Assembly: GCF_032854445.1 (NCBI RefSeq)
Contig: NC_088304.1
Span: 19,915,704 to 19,979,703 of the forward strand
From: Liolophura sinensis
Lineage: Eukaryota; Mollusca; Polyplacophora; Chitonida; Chitonidae
Reading direction: 5' to 3'
Length of the DNA: 64,000 bases
A program made the position numbers and the translations under genes. How positions within the stretch are numbered: position 1 is the stretch's first letter; each line of letters opens with the position of its first letter. This document shows positions 1-13,541 of this stretch, piece after piece. The notes beneath the pieces were generated by a model, which ran no database searches, was not told where the DNA came from, and saw only the letters and a list, made by a program, of their open reading frames with translations.

Positions 1-1255
1 CTCTACAGCCACGTATTATCATTCATACATCCGTTTCATTGATGTTGATAAAATGATTTTAGGTTTAAATTCTCAGCTGTGTATCACACTGCGGCCCTAG
101 TCTAGAAAATTTATAATTGAACTTAATTTGTAAGAGGGCATAAAGTACCTACAGTATCTATATTCGACCTCATACATGTATCACAAGACAAGCTTTAGAG
201 CAGTCAAATGGCCAAGAAAAATGAACTCATCCGTGAAGATGTTCATTTGTGCTGTGTTTATTAACTGAGCATGCTTATGTAGAGCTACACAGAGTGTACA
301 CCTGATGTTTTGTTACTTTGTATGTTTCAGTACGAAGCCAAAATGAAAAACATATTTATTTATTTATTTGTAGACAGTTAAGCGTATTAGCCTTTGCATT
401 TTTAATTGCTGACATGTATATTAAATTTTACAACCAGAACTGAGAGTGAACTGGTCTGTGTTATTATTTAAATACTTTGGCATTTTGGACCAACCTGGCA
501 GAAAAGACTTATCTTTTCTTCTGTAAGTCCCCCAACGCTTATTGGGGTAGCAGGATCAAATCCAGTTAAAGATAGTGTGGCTCCCGGAGATCGATATGGC
601 CCAGGGATAAGATTTGCCCTTTTGGAGTTAAACATCACATGACCACGCCTTGACTAAGACTTGCAATTCCAGGCTAGAGTGAAAACAAGAGATATTTATT
701 TGAGCAAGTCTGTCTGTCTGGTAGACTTGGGTCTCCTAGCAGTAACTGTGGCAAATATTGTCCGATTTTGATATCATTTTGTGTTACCGTTTCCTCCGAT
801 CAATTCTGAAAAACGTCGGTATCCATGTTTTGCATATTTAACGCTTTGATTCATTTATCTCTCGTTGCTTTCCAGGCAATAACCGTCTCAAATTTTTGTT
901 CCGTTTTTTTTTTGTTCCGTACTTAGTACCGGTACGCAAATTCGTATGGTGGTCCTCAGAGGATGTTTCAAAACCTCGATCTTAACTGCATGTATAAGTT
1001 CTAAAATATACATTTACATGATGCGCTTGTTTCAGCTATTCTGGACACTCTAAACACGCTCGACATTTTTGTGTCGTGAAATATATCATGACGTGTTTAA
1101 AACACTTGCCAACTAAAAGCATGTAAACTGTTTATAATCGCCTGTAAAACACCTCTGCCACATGACACTTCCTTTCCTTCAAGATTTAGCCACTTGGTAG
1201 CCTACAATAAAACACGTAGAAAGTGTTTTGCTTCTACAAAAGTGTTTTACAACAT
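1..1255 (-). repeat. Inverted paralogue of 27290-28655, cut by the window start
   Basis: Reverse-complement anchors: 100-205 with 28520-28650; 215-370 with 28345-28510; 500-660 with 28060-28260; 745-985 with 27838-27990; 1075-1150 with 27395-27470; 1190-1250 with 27300-27350. Order is fully collinear. It contains a tRNA-like SINE head at about 500-590 that is also present in the other copy. No reading frame of note. Confidence 0.75.
500..590 (+). mobile_element. tRNA-like SINE head in the window-start paralogue
   Basis: GTAGCAGGATCAAATCCAGT (B-box-like) preceded by CTTCTGTAAGTCCCCCAACG. The same element occurs reversed at 28150-28260. Confidence 0.5.
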
Positions 1256-1424
1256 GGTATGCTCTATGACTACACGCCAGAATTAAGCTCGTAGATGTTT
1301 GCTCCATATGTATTGATTTTCTTTTGATTGCACTTGAAAACCTGATGTAAAGCGCACTCAGTGTTGCACCATTGCACCGGAAATGCACTTACTAATCGCT
1401 GTTTGCGTTGTATGGAAGCCGGAT

Positions 1425-1520
1425 GAGGGCGTCTCGGCCCGGGCTCCGCGCCCCGCGGTACGAACATAGAGTACATCGCACGTGAACGATACCGTCCTCG
1501 TGCCGCGGGCCTTGACCACG
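1425..1520. other. Short CpG-rich patch in AT-rich DNA
   Basis: Contains GTCTCGGCCCGGGCTCCGCG and GTGCCGCGGGCC with many CpG dinucleotides, while both sides are AT-rich. No gene or repeat recognised. It could be a recent insertion or a small unmethylated regulatory patch. Confidence 0.4.
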
Positions 1521-1744
1521 TAATGTTCAGAATTTTTAAATATCGTCTGAGTATAAAATGCTTAAGAGCTATGTATAACTGCTTTAGGACATCACCAATA
1601 TGGAATATTTTCATTGAAAGCCATTTAAATACCATAAAAATAACCAGAAGGACGCTCTGCGTGTTATCATTGGTTTAGCTGAAAGGGTTGTTTCTAACTA
1701 TGAAGAATTAAGTTTTATACAAATGCCTAAACGACACTCCCAGA

Positions 1745-1812
1745 TGTCCTCCCGCCATAATGCTGGCAGACTTCGTATATAAGTGAAATATTCTTGAGTT
1801 CGGGTTTAAACA
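1745..1812 (+). mobile_element. SINE family A remnant
   Basis: CCGCCATAATGCTGGCAGAC and TAAGTGAAATATTCTTGAGT are retained. Confidence 0.7.
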
Positions 1813-2155
1813 TCTGACCATTTCTATCAAGCGTTAATGCTTCAACACTCTGTAAAGGTGTTGATATTCCAACTCCATTAAAAGCGTTAATTTTTTGGAA
1901 AGTTCTGTTTCAAGTGCTGGATTACGGTGTTGATTAACCATCGTTTAGTGGCCTTTATAAAAGTGGTCAGAAGACTCTTACACAGACCGGAAGCAAATTG
2001 GGTTCAACGTAGCTGGAAAGATAACCAATGTCTAAGAATATGCCAGAAATCCATGCACATGGCCATGCAAGGAAAATGAGCGTCTGCCGTGTATATTCTC
2101 GTGGGTGTGGTTAGCAGCGCCCAGAGAAAGAGGTCTAAAATCATGCTAGATCATC
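1813..2155. other. Intergenic, no feature recognised
   Basis: Nothing with coding or repeat signal seen. Confidence 0.4.
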
Positions 2156-2575
2156 TCCCAAGGTAACCCAGTGAAGCAAAATGTCTGGCATCGTCAAAGG
2201 CGTTATGATTGACACCTGCCAGACAGTTTTCGTGGTGAGCTGTGCCCGCCAGACGTACATAAATGATATCAAAAATTGAGCTAATTCAGCTGGTGAGTTA
2301 ACCAGACAAAACCAAATCAAACAAGGTGTCATGAACGGGCACTGCCAGACATTTTTAATGGTGGACAGTGCCAGCCAGACACCTCCTAAAAAAGTTAAGC
2401 TGAATCAGCCCGTCAGTTAACTTGATGAACCCAAATCAAAGATGTTTGGCATATCCCCAGGTGTCATGAATGAGGACTGCCAGACATTTTCATTGGTGGG
2501 TACTGCCTGCCAGACAGCCGCTAATGTCCAACCCAAAAAGCTAAGCCAGATCAGCTGGTCAGTTAACTCCACCTT
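2156..2575 (+). repeat. Three-unit degenerate tandem repeat (about 120-150 bp units)
   Basis: Three successive segments share CTGCCAGACATTTTC..TGGTGG, GCCAGCCAGACA, AGCTGAATCAGC..GTCAGTTAAC and ACCCAAATCAAA. Approximate units are 2156-2301, 2302-2420 and 2421-2575. Short open frames here are by-products of the repeat. Confidence 0.6.
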
Positions 2576-3439
2576 CCCGCTGGAGTGGTCTTTGACATGC
2601 AAATTCCTACCCACGATCGACTGTCCGTGTAGTATGGGTGTCGACTGCAATCCTATGATTAGCTGAGCAAATAATTAGCTGACAACAGTCACTATCTATG
2701 TGAATGGGTTAACCATTCTGTTGCAGTCTAGGAAGACACATGTATCGATCAGTGTCATCATGGACATACGCCCCTAGCACTCACTGGAAATGGGAAACTT
2801 CTGCAAATAATGTGTATATCAGGGAAAGTGAAGCCCAAAGATAAGGTAAACATAGAGACTCCATAAATCTGTTGAAGTAGCCAGAGAGACAATAAACTTC
2901 TCTAAACAGATGTTTGCATAAGAAACTGTAGCCCTATAGCTAATAGAAATCTTTGTCGTCTTTATAGATGCTTTCGAGAGAAGATTTGTTTAGTACAGAA
3001 AGCAAAGTGAAGTTTTGACACAAGTAAAAGTTTTGGAAGTAACAAAACAAATCATTCACCAAAATAAACAAATTGAAACCAACAAAAAAATTCAACCTTT
3101 CATTAGCAGGCCCCATGTACAGTTAGTTTACCAATTTCGGATCGTTAGTAGTTCCGGATCACCCTCGTATATTTTATAAAATTACTCCTAAACCGTCTGT
3201 GCTAAATGAAACAAAGTTTGTTTACTATGAAAGATGAATCAGTTGCGATTACAAAAACACAAGTTTCGTGAAAATTAACGTTCGGTTAGACACGAAGTTA
3301 CGTGAGAGCGATTTTGAGACTTTCGAATTTTTTCCTTTGAGTCCTGATTCTGGCTGCCTTTTCGGATTTCTTGGAACCATTGGTATTTTTATTGTCATAC
3401 AATTATATCATAACTACAAGAAATGGCGCTTTTCTAAGT
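2576..3439. other. Intergenic, no feature recognised
   Basis: AT-rich sequence before the pogo-like remnant. I looked for its N-terminal and HTH domains here and found none. Confidence 0.4.
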
Positions 3440-3885
3440 TATGTCTTCAGCTGTACTACTGTAGAGTCAGTAGATCCGGAACACCAGCTCCTAAGGGCTG
3501 TTATCCACCAACTGGCGCCACAACAGGGACAGCAATTGAATACAGCAAGAAGGGTTGGATGACAGCTAAAGTATTCAAGAAAGTTATCGATTTTTTTGCA
3601 AAAGAATGCTGGACCAGAACGACCTGTCTTATTGCTAATTGATAGTCTTCCTAGTCACGTGGATATGGGTGTCTTTCAGCATGACATGGAGAAAAGTATT
3701 GAGTTGTACAGACTTGTACGAAATGTCACATATCTCCTACAGCAGCATTTGGACCTCCCAAAACACAGTTTAACCAAGTTTTGCGTCAGCATTATCACCT
3801 TTACCCTGAATCGAGCGTTGGAAAGATTAATTTTGCACAAAAACTGAAAGAATCATTTGATGGTTTCTATAAGCCATAAATAATT
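3440..3885 (+). pseudogene. pogo/Tigger-like (DDE_1) transposase remnant, frameshifted
   Basis: Three short reading frames in series match the end of a pogo/Tigger-type DDE transposase. The first gives TGTAIEYSKKGWMTAKVF, the GW(M/S)...F segment. The second (from about 3598) gives GPERPVLLLIDSLPSHVDMG, the strand carrying the second catalytic Asp followed by SH, and then VTYLLQQHLDLP in place of the family's HTTH-LQPLD. The third (from about 3768) gives VGKINFAQKLKESFDGFYKP, the helical stretch after the catalytic domain. At least two frameshifts separate these pieces. No first catalytic Asp or DNA-binding HTH/CENP-B domain was found upstream, and no terminal inverted repeats were recognised. 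It is a dead 3' fragment. Confidence 0.6.
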
Positions 3886-4329
3886 ATCAACAGTTTCAAA
3901 GCCACAGTCAAAAGATAGATCAAAGATTACAAGTAAGAAACATCGAAAGACTTGGAGGCAGAGAAGGCCAACGGGTCACCAGAATTTCTCCAAAGTTCTC
4001 CAAAGTTTCTTACCTATTCCTCAAAGGCAGAAGTACAATGAGCACATTGAAGAGGGTTAGAACATGACGGTGTCACCATTGTTTTAAGCACACAATGAAC
4101 AAGTTGGAAAGTTTACGGGCAAAAGGTACCAAAGGGAGATATGTTATAAACATTTAACGTCAGCATCTCCATATCGTTCAGAAATAGATTCAGTAAAGAT
4201 ATGAAGCATGGCCTATACAGTATAGGCCTACTTCATCAACAGTTAAAAGTTGTTCAAGGATATGATGAAATTTAAGTTACCTGTCACTGCCTTGGGCTTT
4301 TTCTCTCTCGTTTTTCATTAAGAATGATG

Positions 4330-4570
4330 TTATTTATTTATTTTATTGGTCTTTTACGCCGTACTCAAGAATATTTCACTTATACAATGGCGGCCAGCAT
4401 TATGGTGGGAGGAAACCGGGTAGAACCCGGTGGAAACCCACGACCTTCCGCTGGTTGCTGCAAGACCTTCCCACGTACGGCCGGAGAGGAAGCCAGCATG
4501 ATTTGGACGAACTCACAGCGACCACATTGGTGAGAGGCTCCTGGGCCATTACGCTTTCATCGGCTACACC
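4330..4570 (-). mobile_element. SINE family A, head degraded
   Basis: Tail (AAAT)n, TATTCTTGAGTACGGCGTAA and the body are clear. The tRNA-like head after CATTACGC is lost, and no target-site duplication is evident. Confidence 0.85.
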
Positions 4571-6074
4571 TGTTATATGACAACTTCAACCGCAGATCGG
4601 GGAAGCCTTTGCGTCATTTCGCGGACGACCTGTCAGTGTGAGCAGTCTGACAATTGACACGAGCGACAGGGCAACTCATCTCGTCGCAAGGCGTCCAGAG
4701 GCCTTTGGGGATGTGTTTATTTCAGTTATTTCCCTTCGTATTATTGCCTTCGGGATCATCAGATGACGGAATCCGGAACTAATAAATGTGATCCGGAACT
4801 ACTTCAGAATCGGTATATGACACGAAAGAATAAAAATAATTCCGAACTGGTGAACTAACTGTAGATGTACACGCCCTTCCATGATCCAAAACATTAAGAA
4901 TAAACAACGTTCTATTGTAGTATGATGGAACTAAAAAAAGTTTAACCTTCCATCCGAGTACGTACATTTACAGGCCATAGCTTAGACTAGGGAGCTAAGA
5001 AAAAGCTTAATCTTCAATCCAGAAACAACATAAGGCCTACTAAGGGATTGTGGCATGGGCAACGGAAGCGGGTGCATTAATATTGCCAGCATTGTAGACA
5101 TACTTGAGGAGTTCAAACCAGAACTATTAAGAGCACTACTAGGGTTCCATTACCTCAATGAGTAAAGCTTTTTAAAGGTGAGCATGGGATGAGCTTCACA
5201 TTACCGAGGCGTGCAACAAAATAGTAAATACGTATATAATGTTAACTGTAAATATGCATTGCTCCAAATAATTGGGATTCGGGGTTTTAATGTAGGAGTT
5301 CGCACTTTTTCTCAGGAAAGGCTGACCTAAACCGCTAGAACTTGTGGAGAAGGACAGGAATGATTCCTGTGTAAATCTTTTCGTGTTTATGGGTGAGATG
5401 TCTGACCGTGTTTGTTTGGATGTAGCTTCACAGGGGCCAGATTTACCAGGTAATTTGTTCACCCACGGCAGAAATATTTCAAAGGATACTGATAGTAGAA
5501 ACTGACAGTCGGACTGTGTTGGAAGAAGAAAAGCATCGACGTGTGAAGATTCTGACTCAGAGGAGGCGGATGTTGATTACCTGTAGAACACGGGGAATGT
5601 CCAGTGTGTCTAAATGACTAACATATCTTTGTTTTCGTTCATATAGACTCCACACAGTATTACTTTATTAACATTTGTCAGCTTCAAAGACAATGCAATT
5701 GTTTTTATTACAGATTACTGTGAAGTTTTTCTTTCTTGGTCAAGTGGTGCTTGTATTAAAAAGAAAGACCGTTGTCCTTTTTGTGAAGTTTGACTTTTAT
5801 CGGCATGAGGACTTGTTGCTTACCTTGGTCATTAAAAACGGCTGACTATTCTACTTTTTTTTAACTGTTTGCGGTTATTTCCTTGGATTTGTGGCACACG
5901 AACAGCACAAGTTTCGAAACAGTTCTTTGGTTTGACGACTTTGGATGGTTTTGAGTGGGGTATTAGGATTGTATTCGATTTATTAAAAAGGTCCTCGAGA
6001 ATGGAACAAACATCTTAATATCTTAAACTATCAACTCTCTTTCTCTGTTTAAAAATAAATAACATGTAATTAAG
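4571..6074. other. Intergenic, no feature recognised
   Basis: Short open frames only, with no splice pattern or family similarity. Confidence 0.4.
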
Positions 6075-6235
6075 GGGTACAGCACAGAGAGAAAAAGTTG
6101 AGCAGCGACGTCTGTATAACGGCTGGCAAATGATCAAATGTAACAGGTGAAATACGACCTCTTGCCAAATTACCTCAGTCAGGGTTTTTTTCTCACTGTT
6201 CATGTAAATGCATAAATAGAAACAAATTACAGCCC
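6075..6235 (+). repeat. Interspersed repeat family D
   Basis: TACAGCACAGAGAGAAAAAG, GGCTGGCAAATGATCAAATG, TAACAGGTGAAATACGACCT, TTACCTCAGTCAGGG and TGTTCATGTAAATGCATAAA. Ends at a poly-C run. Confidence 0.7.
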
Positions 6236-6243
6236 CCCCCCCC

Positions 6244-8466
6244 ATCCAGCACACACCAGTATTCCATGGACCATATTTCTATAGAACACCCAAGATATTA
6301 AGTTACAGACGAGGATAAAATATGAATTGCGACGAACTCATTCGCTATTTCACACAAAGATATGCACGTAGGGCCCAAACACAAAGTTCCACACAATCTT
6401 GCTTTCACCTTTGAAGCACATGGTTGGCTAAACATGTCATGAGAAAAGGTGTTTAGGTTGAAATGTGGAGGCATTAAACACGTGGAGGGCACAAAGTATT
6501 TTTTGGTCTGGAAATCCTAAACGTGTTTACCCCAAAACACACGGTAAGCTGACACCTATGCACAAAGCAACTGCAAACCTTCACACATTACCCGCTGCCA
6601 CTTTTTTTCACGTCATCATCTAAAAAAGAGGTGCTTAACTTGTTTTACTGTGGAATTAATCGTCTTCATTCACACCTGTATTTAAGGAAAGTTTTTCAAC
6701 ATAAGGAACCATTCAACATACAGTATTGTAGTAATGCTGAAAATGACGTTAAACCGTAGAAAACAACAATCTCTCTCTCAAGATCTACAACCATTCTACC
6801 TGAATAGTACAACACTATTGTACGTCAGCCAATGTCCAGTAACAGGATTGCCTTTCCTGTGAGTTATTGTTTTCATATGATAATGTAATAATGCAATGAG
6901 AAAATAAAAGCTCACCAAAAGATACCATGAATGGAACTTTTAATTATACGAAAGTAATAAATAAATGAACATTTCCAGGGAACCATGTTACTATGGAAAC
7001 AATGATAATAACGAGGGATATACGTCTACTCTGTTCGCCTGAACTGAAAGTTTAAATTCATACAACTACATGCAATCATAGTGTAATAATGTAAATGTAG
7101 TTTATGCACAATTCGTAAACCCAATGTGTGTTAGTCTGCAACTATAATGGATCCAGAAAACTTATAACCCATAGACATTGTCCAGGAAAACATTTGCAGT
7201 CTTGCAAGTCTTGTCCTTATATTATGATAATGAACTCACTTTTTAAATGCCACAATTAAGCACCTTTAAAAATCCTACCTCACATTCGCTTCGCTACAGT
7301 AGGACCTTGGTTCAACTGAACACTGCAGGTACGTGTAGTCCGATTTTGAATTGAGTCTTCAGTATGTCAATCACGGAAATTTGTGAGGCTTAGCACATAT
7401 CTTCTGTCACATGTCATGTTGTTCCTATTGAAATCCAAGCCTGATTGTCGTCAGAGGTGCACACTTTAGACGGATAATCTAACTTCCGCATCACCTTCTT
7501 GCTTTAGCACTTCATCGGTTGAAACGTGCTATGTAGCCTATATTTAAACTGAACTCAAATTATCGATGAAAGAAGTAGAGGACAACCCCGCAGAGATAAA
7601 GGAACATGACCTTAAAAACTTGCAGCACGATGTGTGTGCCAAAGAACAGTCAATACAAAACAAGATGTAAGCAATGAATTTGGTAATCATTGAAATTATA
7701 CTATATACCCTTACCAAAGCAGTTACCAGCATTAGCAGTTAACGTGTTTCTGGTCACTGTTGTTAGATGGAATTATCACGTATAAATAACTCGTACCTTG
7801 CATATTGTTGGTAAATATTTTACTAATTTAAAGAGTTATCTGGCATGGAATTCATTACCTTGTATTATTACCGTACTGTATATGTGCAAATAGCTTCTCA
7901 CACAATTCTAAATCATTATTAAATTTTGTTATTCTTTTACTTGCATACTTTGTGTTTTAAATAGCAAGGATTTCGCATTATTTTTGTGTACAATATATAT
8001 GGTGATAGTGTCACCTTACTCTCGTTCAATCATGAAATACTCGTTTAAGCAAGAAATGAACTCATAGTGATCTGCAATTGTATACGAGCAAAAAAGATGG
8101 CAATCTGTTTTACCTGTGCAAATGGGGGAAGTTTGTTTGACTTCTCCACATTGTCTCCAGGCATTCAACAACATCAATTCATCTGCAACACAAATTAATG
8201 ACGCGTATATCTGGCTGTCAGTCCTTTGGAAACGCAAATGAAATAATAAATAACCAATACATGGTGCACATAAATATACAGGCCCATTGTAGGCCTACAT
8301 GTATCCCTCCGGTAAGCTATCGGTAGTGCTCCAGTACATGTTGCCAAGGGCATTCAGTGCTATGCTGTTACATAGATGGGATTTCGTTTCGATTCCCAAA
8401 TGTATCTGTTAATTTCGCCAGTGTGACAATATTTTCCCAGATCATATATTATATAAAATATAATAT
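6244..8466. other. Intergenic, no feature recognised
   Basis: AT-rich. Scattered short frames, no convincing exon, no repeat family identified. Confidence 0.4.
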
Positions 8467-10059
<1,593 letters not shown>

Positions 10060-10255
10060 AAAACTTTGGACTGCTTCTCTTCGTATGCTTTCGTTCTATT
10101 TTCGTACTTTATATATTTTCTAGTTTATTTGGTGGATTGTGTTAAAAATGTTAAATTTGGTGGATGGGCGTTGGCCATACGGGTATTGACCTGAAACGTT
10201 CATCTTGGTTGACGGCTGGTATACGAATATCTGTTTCGACGCATAAATTTATTGT
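10060..10255 (+). repeat. Interspersed repeat family C
   Basis: Starts near GGACTGCTTCTCTTCGTATG and ends with GACGGCTGGTATACGAATAT and CTGTTTCGACGCATAAATTT. The middle is less conserved. No A/B boxes seen, and the class is unknown. Confidence 0.7.
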
Positions 10256-10429
10256 TCTATTCTAAGCGTGCTCATATATCGTTAGTAGAAGAGTTGATAT
10301 AATACACGGGTTGCAATGCCATTACACGGCATTTTACCAAGCATTCAGAAAATAATGGGAACACAATGCACGTTCCTTACAGGTTTGACCCAACAGAATA
10401 ATAGCTATGTCAAATTACGCAACGGCACG

Positions 10430-10655
10430 AAAATGGCCAACCAATGCGGTCGCTGTGAGTTCAAGTCCAGCTCATGTTGGCTTCCTCTCCGGCCGTACGT
10501 GGGTAGGTCTTTCAGCAACATGCGGATGGTCGGGGGTTTCCACCAGGTTCTGCCCGGTTTCTTCCCTCCATAATGCTGACCGCCGTAGTATAAGTGAAAT
10601 ATTCTTGAGTACGGCATAAAACACCAATCAAATAAATAAATTAAATAAATCAATT
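10430..10655 (+). mobile_element. SINE family A, 5'-truncated
   Basis: Begins at the CCAATGCGGTCGCTGTGAG part of the head and runs to the (AAAT)n tail. Overlapping open frames are SINE sequence. Confidence 0.85.
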
Positions 10656-10794
10656 CAATGTGATGAATCGGTATTACAGAAACCTAGTTTGCCTATCGTC
10701 CCCACGGGTACAGGGAGGAGGCTAATAACAGGAACACAACGCTTTAAAACTTAAAATGTCATATAGGAGTTACAAAAAGACAGAAAGGCATCAC

Positions 10795-10885
10795 CATTTG
10801 CCAGCTATGACACTGTCGTCGCTGCTCTGGTTTCGCTCTCTATGCTGTACGTTTTTAATCATATGATATTTTACCATAAAATGGT
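10795..10885 (-). repeat. Family D fragment, reverse
   Basis: GCCAGCTATGACACTGTCGT, CGCTGCTCTGGTTTCGCTCT and CTATGCTGTACGTTTTTAAT. Confidence 0.6.
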
Positions 10886-11365
10886 TTCTGTCCTTATTGG
10901 AGTCTTTGTCTCCTACAGTACTCAAGCAAAGAGTGAATGGATCATGCAAAAATATTTTTAAAAACATCAAAACTTTCATTTGGCTATTAGGTGCGTTAAA
11001 CTGATAATGTAGACGTATATATCATCTGTGCGATTATCAAACTATTTACCGTAACAAAGAATTTCTCCTACTGGTTCCGTTTTGATATTAAGCCAGGAAG
11101 TTTAACATGCACCTGAGGGTACGCGACGATCATCATCCATACATAAACGTGATAACCGTCAAACAATGTGAATGTGCTTCTGAGTTTGGCGTTAAAAGAT
11201 AAACGACAAAGACAACACAACAGTCAACTAAAGCATTAAGTGTTATCACTGCCTGTTACTCACCAAGGTTAAGCATTTAACTGTTAGATACTTATTAAGA
11301 TATATATTCAGGTATATATAATTTTTCCATATGTGTTTATGACGTTGTATTACAATGTAATGTGG

Positions 11366-11487
11366 GTCTTGCGGCAACGTGCGGATGGTCGTGGGTTTCC
11401 CCCCGGGCTCTGCCCGGTTTCCACTCACCATAATACTGTGAAAAGCGAAGTATTCTTGAGTATGGAGTAAAACACCAAATAAAAAAA

Positions 11488-11546
<59 letters not shown>

Positions 11547-11552
11547 ATACAA
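11366..11552 (+). mobile_element. SINE family A, 5'-truncated, with expanded (AAAT)n tail
   Basis: Only the last third of the body (GCGGATGGTCGTGGGTTTCC onward) remains. The tail has grown to about 16 AAAT units (11484-11548). Confidence 0.85.
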
Positions 11553-11714
11553 TGTATTGTGATGTAATAACATGGTCACGCGTGAACTCTGTCAATGATT
11601 GGCAACATTTCCCTGTATACCATTTATATTATCTGAAATAAAGTGGTTAGTCACTTGCTAATGATCCCGGAATATGGAAAGAAAGCTTGTGAAACTTTTT
11701 ATATTATATATGGT

Positions 11715-12195
11715 GATGCCTAGACTTCAGTAGTGGCATATGAATGTTGTTGATGCCTAAACTTCAGTAGTAGCATATGCATGTTGTTGATGCCTAGACT
11801 TCAGTAGTAGCATATGAATGTTGTTGATGCCTAGACTTCAGTAGTAGCGCAAGAATGTTGTCGATGCCTAGACTTCAGTATTAGCATATGAATGTTGTTG
11901 ATGCCTAGACTTCAGTAGTAGCATATGAATGTTGTCGATGCCTAGACTTCAGTAGTAGCATATGAATGTTGTCGATGCCTAGACTTCAGTAGTAGCATAT
12001 GAATGTTGTCGATGCCTAGACTTCAGTAGTGGCATATGAATGTTGTTGATGCCTAGACTTCAGTAGTAGCATATGCATGTTGTTGATGCCTAGACTTCAG
12101 TAGTAGCATATGAATGTTGTCGATGCCTAGACTTCAGTATTAGCATATGAATGTTGTCGATGCCTAGACTTCAGTAGTAGCATATGGATGATGTG
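11715..12195. repeat. 37-bp minisatellite, 13 copies
   Basis: The unit starts GATGCCTAGACTTCAGTAGT and continues with AGCATATGAATGTTGTC. The GATGCCTA start recurs every 37 bp thirteen times. Variants occur at a few fixed positions (GGCATATG/AGCATATG, TTGTTG/TTGTCG, GTAGT/GTATT). Confidence 0.9.
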
Positions 12196-12756
12196 GAAGC
12201 TTGACTGTATCAACATTTTTACGCCCTTAATTAGTTAATTTTTTCGCACCTTAGGTTTCAGAAATACAGATCTATACTCCTCCAACACACTAACCTGGAT
12301 TTTGGTGCTTTGACGTGTCTGCCGTCTGTATGCCATGGCTGTACGCTATAAAATCAGTTATCCTACGCTAACTCTGACATATCCCCTTCGTATTGGAAAT
12401 AATATAGACCATATCGTCGCAATAAACACAAATGCGCCTGGCGCATTGAAAACAAACCAAACTTCATTAATGCCGATTTGAGTCTGTCGCACTAGGCATC
12501 GTTCGGAAAGAAATGATCTTTGAGGTTTACACCTTTAAAATGGCAACTGACAACTTGTTTGGACGTCGTAACAAGTTTTTTTAATGATGAGCAAAAGGAA
12601 CTATAAACAATCGTTGTGAAATAGAATGACCCTAATTTTGTGAAGAACAGCCAAGTTCACTTTAGCAACGAAGACATGTGGTTCGGAAATAGGCAGTTTG
12701 CGAAATTCGGATGCTGCCCGAGTTGATGGTTAGTTATATCTGTTAATTGCAACGTT

Positions 12757-12972
12757 TTGTTAACTCATTACACAATCAGAGTGGTAACTCATTACACAAT
12801 CAGAGTGGTAACTCATTACACAATCAGAGTGGTAACTCATTACAAAATCAGAGTGGTAACTCATTACACAATCAGAGTGGTAACTCATTACAAAATAAAG
12901 AATGAATCAAGGAGCATTGGTCCATATATAAAATCGCAAGAAATATCACTTTTCCGTAAGTTCCATAAATAA
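12757..12972. repeat. 24-bp minisatellite, six copies, open in frame
   Basis: The unit AACTCATTACACAATCAGAG plus TGGT repeats six times between about 12761 and 12895. Because 24 is a multiple of 3 the frame reads THYTIRVV repeatedly, but there is no context to call it a gene. Confidence 0.85.
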
Positions 12973-12983
12973 CCAAAAAAGGA

Positions 12984-13245
12984 TTTTTTTTTTTGATTGG
13001 TGTTTTACGCCGTACTCAAGAATATTTCACATATACGACGGCGGCCAGCATTATGGTGGGTGGAAATCGGGCAGAACCCGGTGGAAACCCACGACCATCC
13101 GCAGGTAGCTGAAAGGCCTTCCCACATACGGCCGGAGAGGAAGCCAGCATGAGCTGGACTTGAACTCACAGCGACCGCATTGGTGAGAGACTCCTGGATC
13201 ATTACGCTGCGTTAGCGCGCTAACCAACTAAGCCACGGAGGCCCC
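12984..13245 (-). mobile_element. SINE family A, full length, with perfect 11-bp TSD
   Basis: Flanked by ACCAAAAAAGG at 12972-12982 and 13246-13256. On the minus strand it has a tRNA-like head with CTTAGTTGGTTAGCGCG (A-box-like) and GTTCAAGTCC (B-box-like), the conserved body, and a CGTAAAACACCAATCAAAA tail. It lies immediately upstream of the lectin exon at 13281. Confidence 0.95.
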
Positions 13246-13280
13246 ACCAAAAAAGGGATATAAGCTGATACATTTTTCAG

Positions 13281-13541
13281 AAACTCGCCTTGACTACAGC
13301 GTAATGCAGGACTGGTGCGACAGCCTTGAAGCATGGAAGAGTGTGATTCATAGTCACTTTTGCTACACCATACACGCAGAGAAACTCACGTGGTCAGCTG
13401 CGCTCAATGATTGCAGAACCGCTGGTGGCGAGCTGTTTAAGCCGGACAACCAGGAAAAAGTGGTTACAGTGCTGACAGAAGAACTTTGGACGGTATGGAT
13501 TGCTGCAACAGAACGAGATGGCAAAGCTTACTGGATAGATG
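13281..13541 (+). CDS. Lectin gene exon A: N-terminal half of CTLD
   Basis: The acceptor is CATTTTTCAG and the donor is G|GTAATA. The 87-codon exon contains WCD, then FCYTI (first CTLD cysteine), LTWSAALNDCRTAGGEL (second helix with the conserved Cys and the A-GG-L pattern), and WIAATERDGKAYWIDG, which corresponds to the family's WIGL...W.W.DG strand. Two extra residues of interest are the WC near the start, which suggests a long-form CTLD with an additional disulphide. It starts and ends in phase 1. A full-length SINE inserted only about 35 bp upstream of the acceptor (12984-13245), so the branch point and polypyrimidine region abut transposon sequence. Confidence 0.8.
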
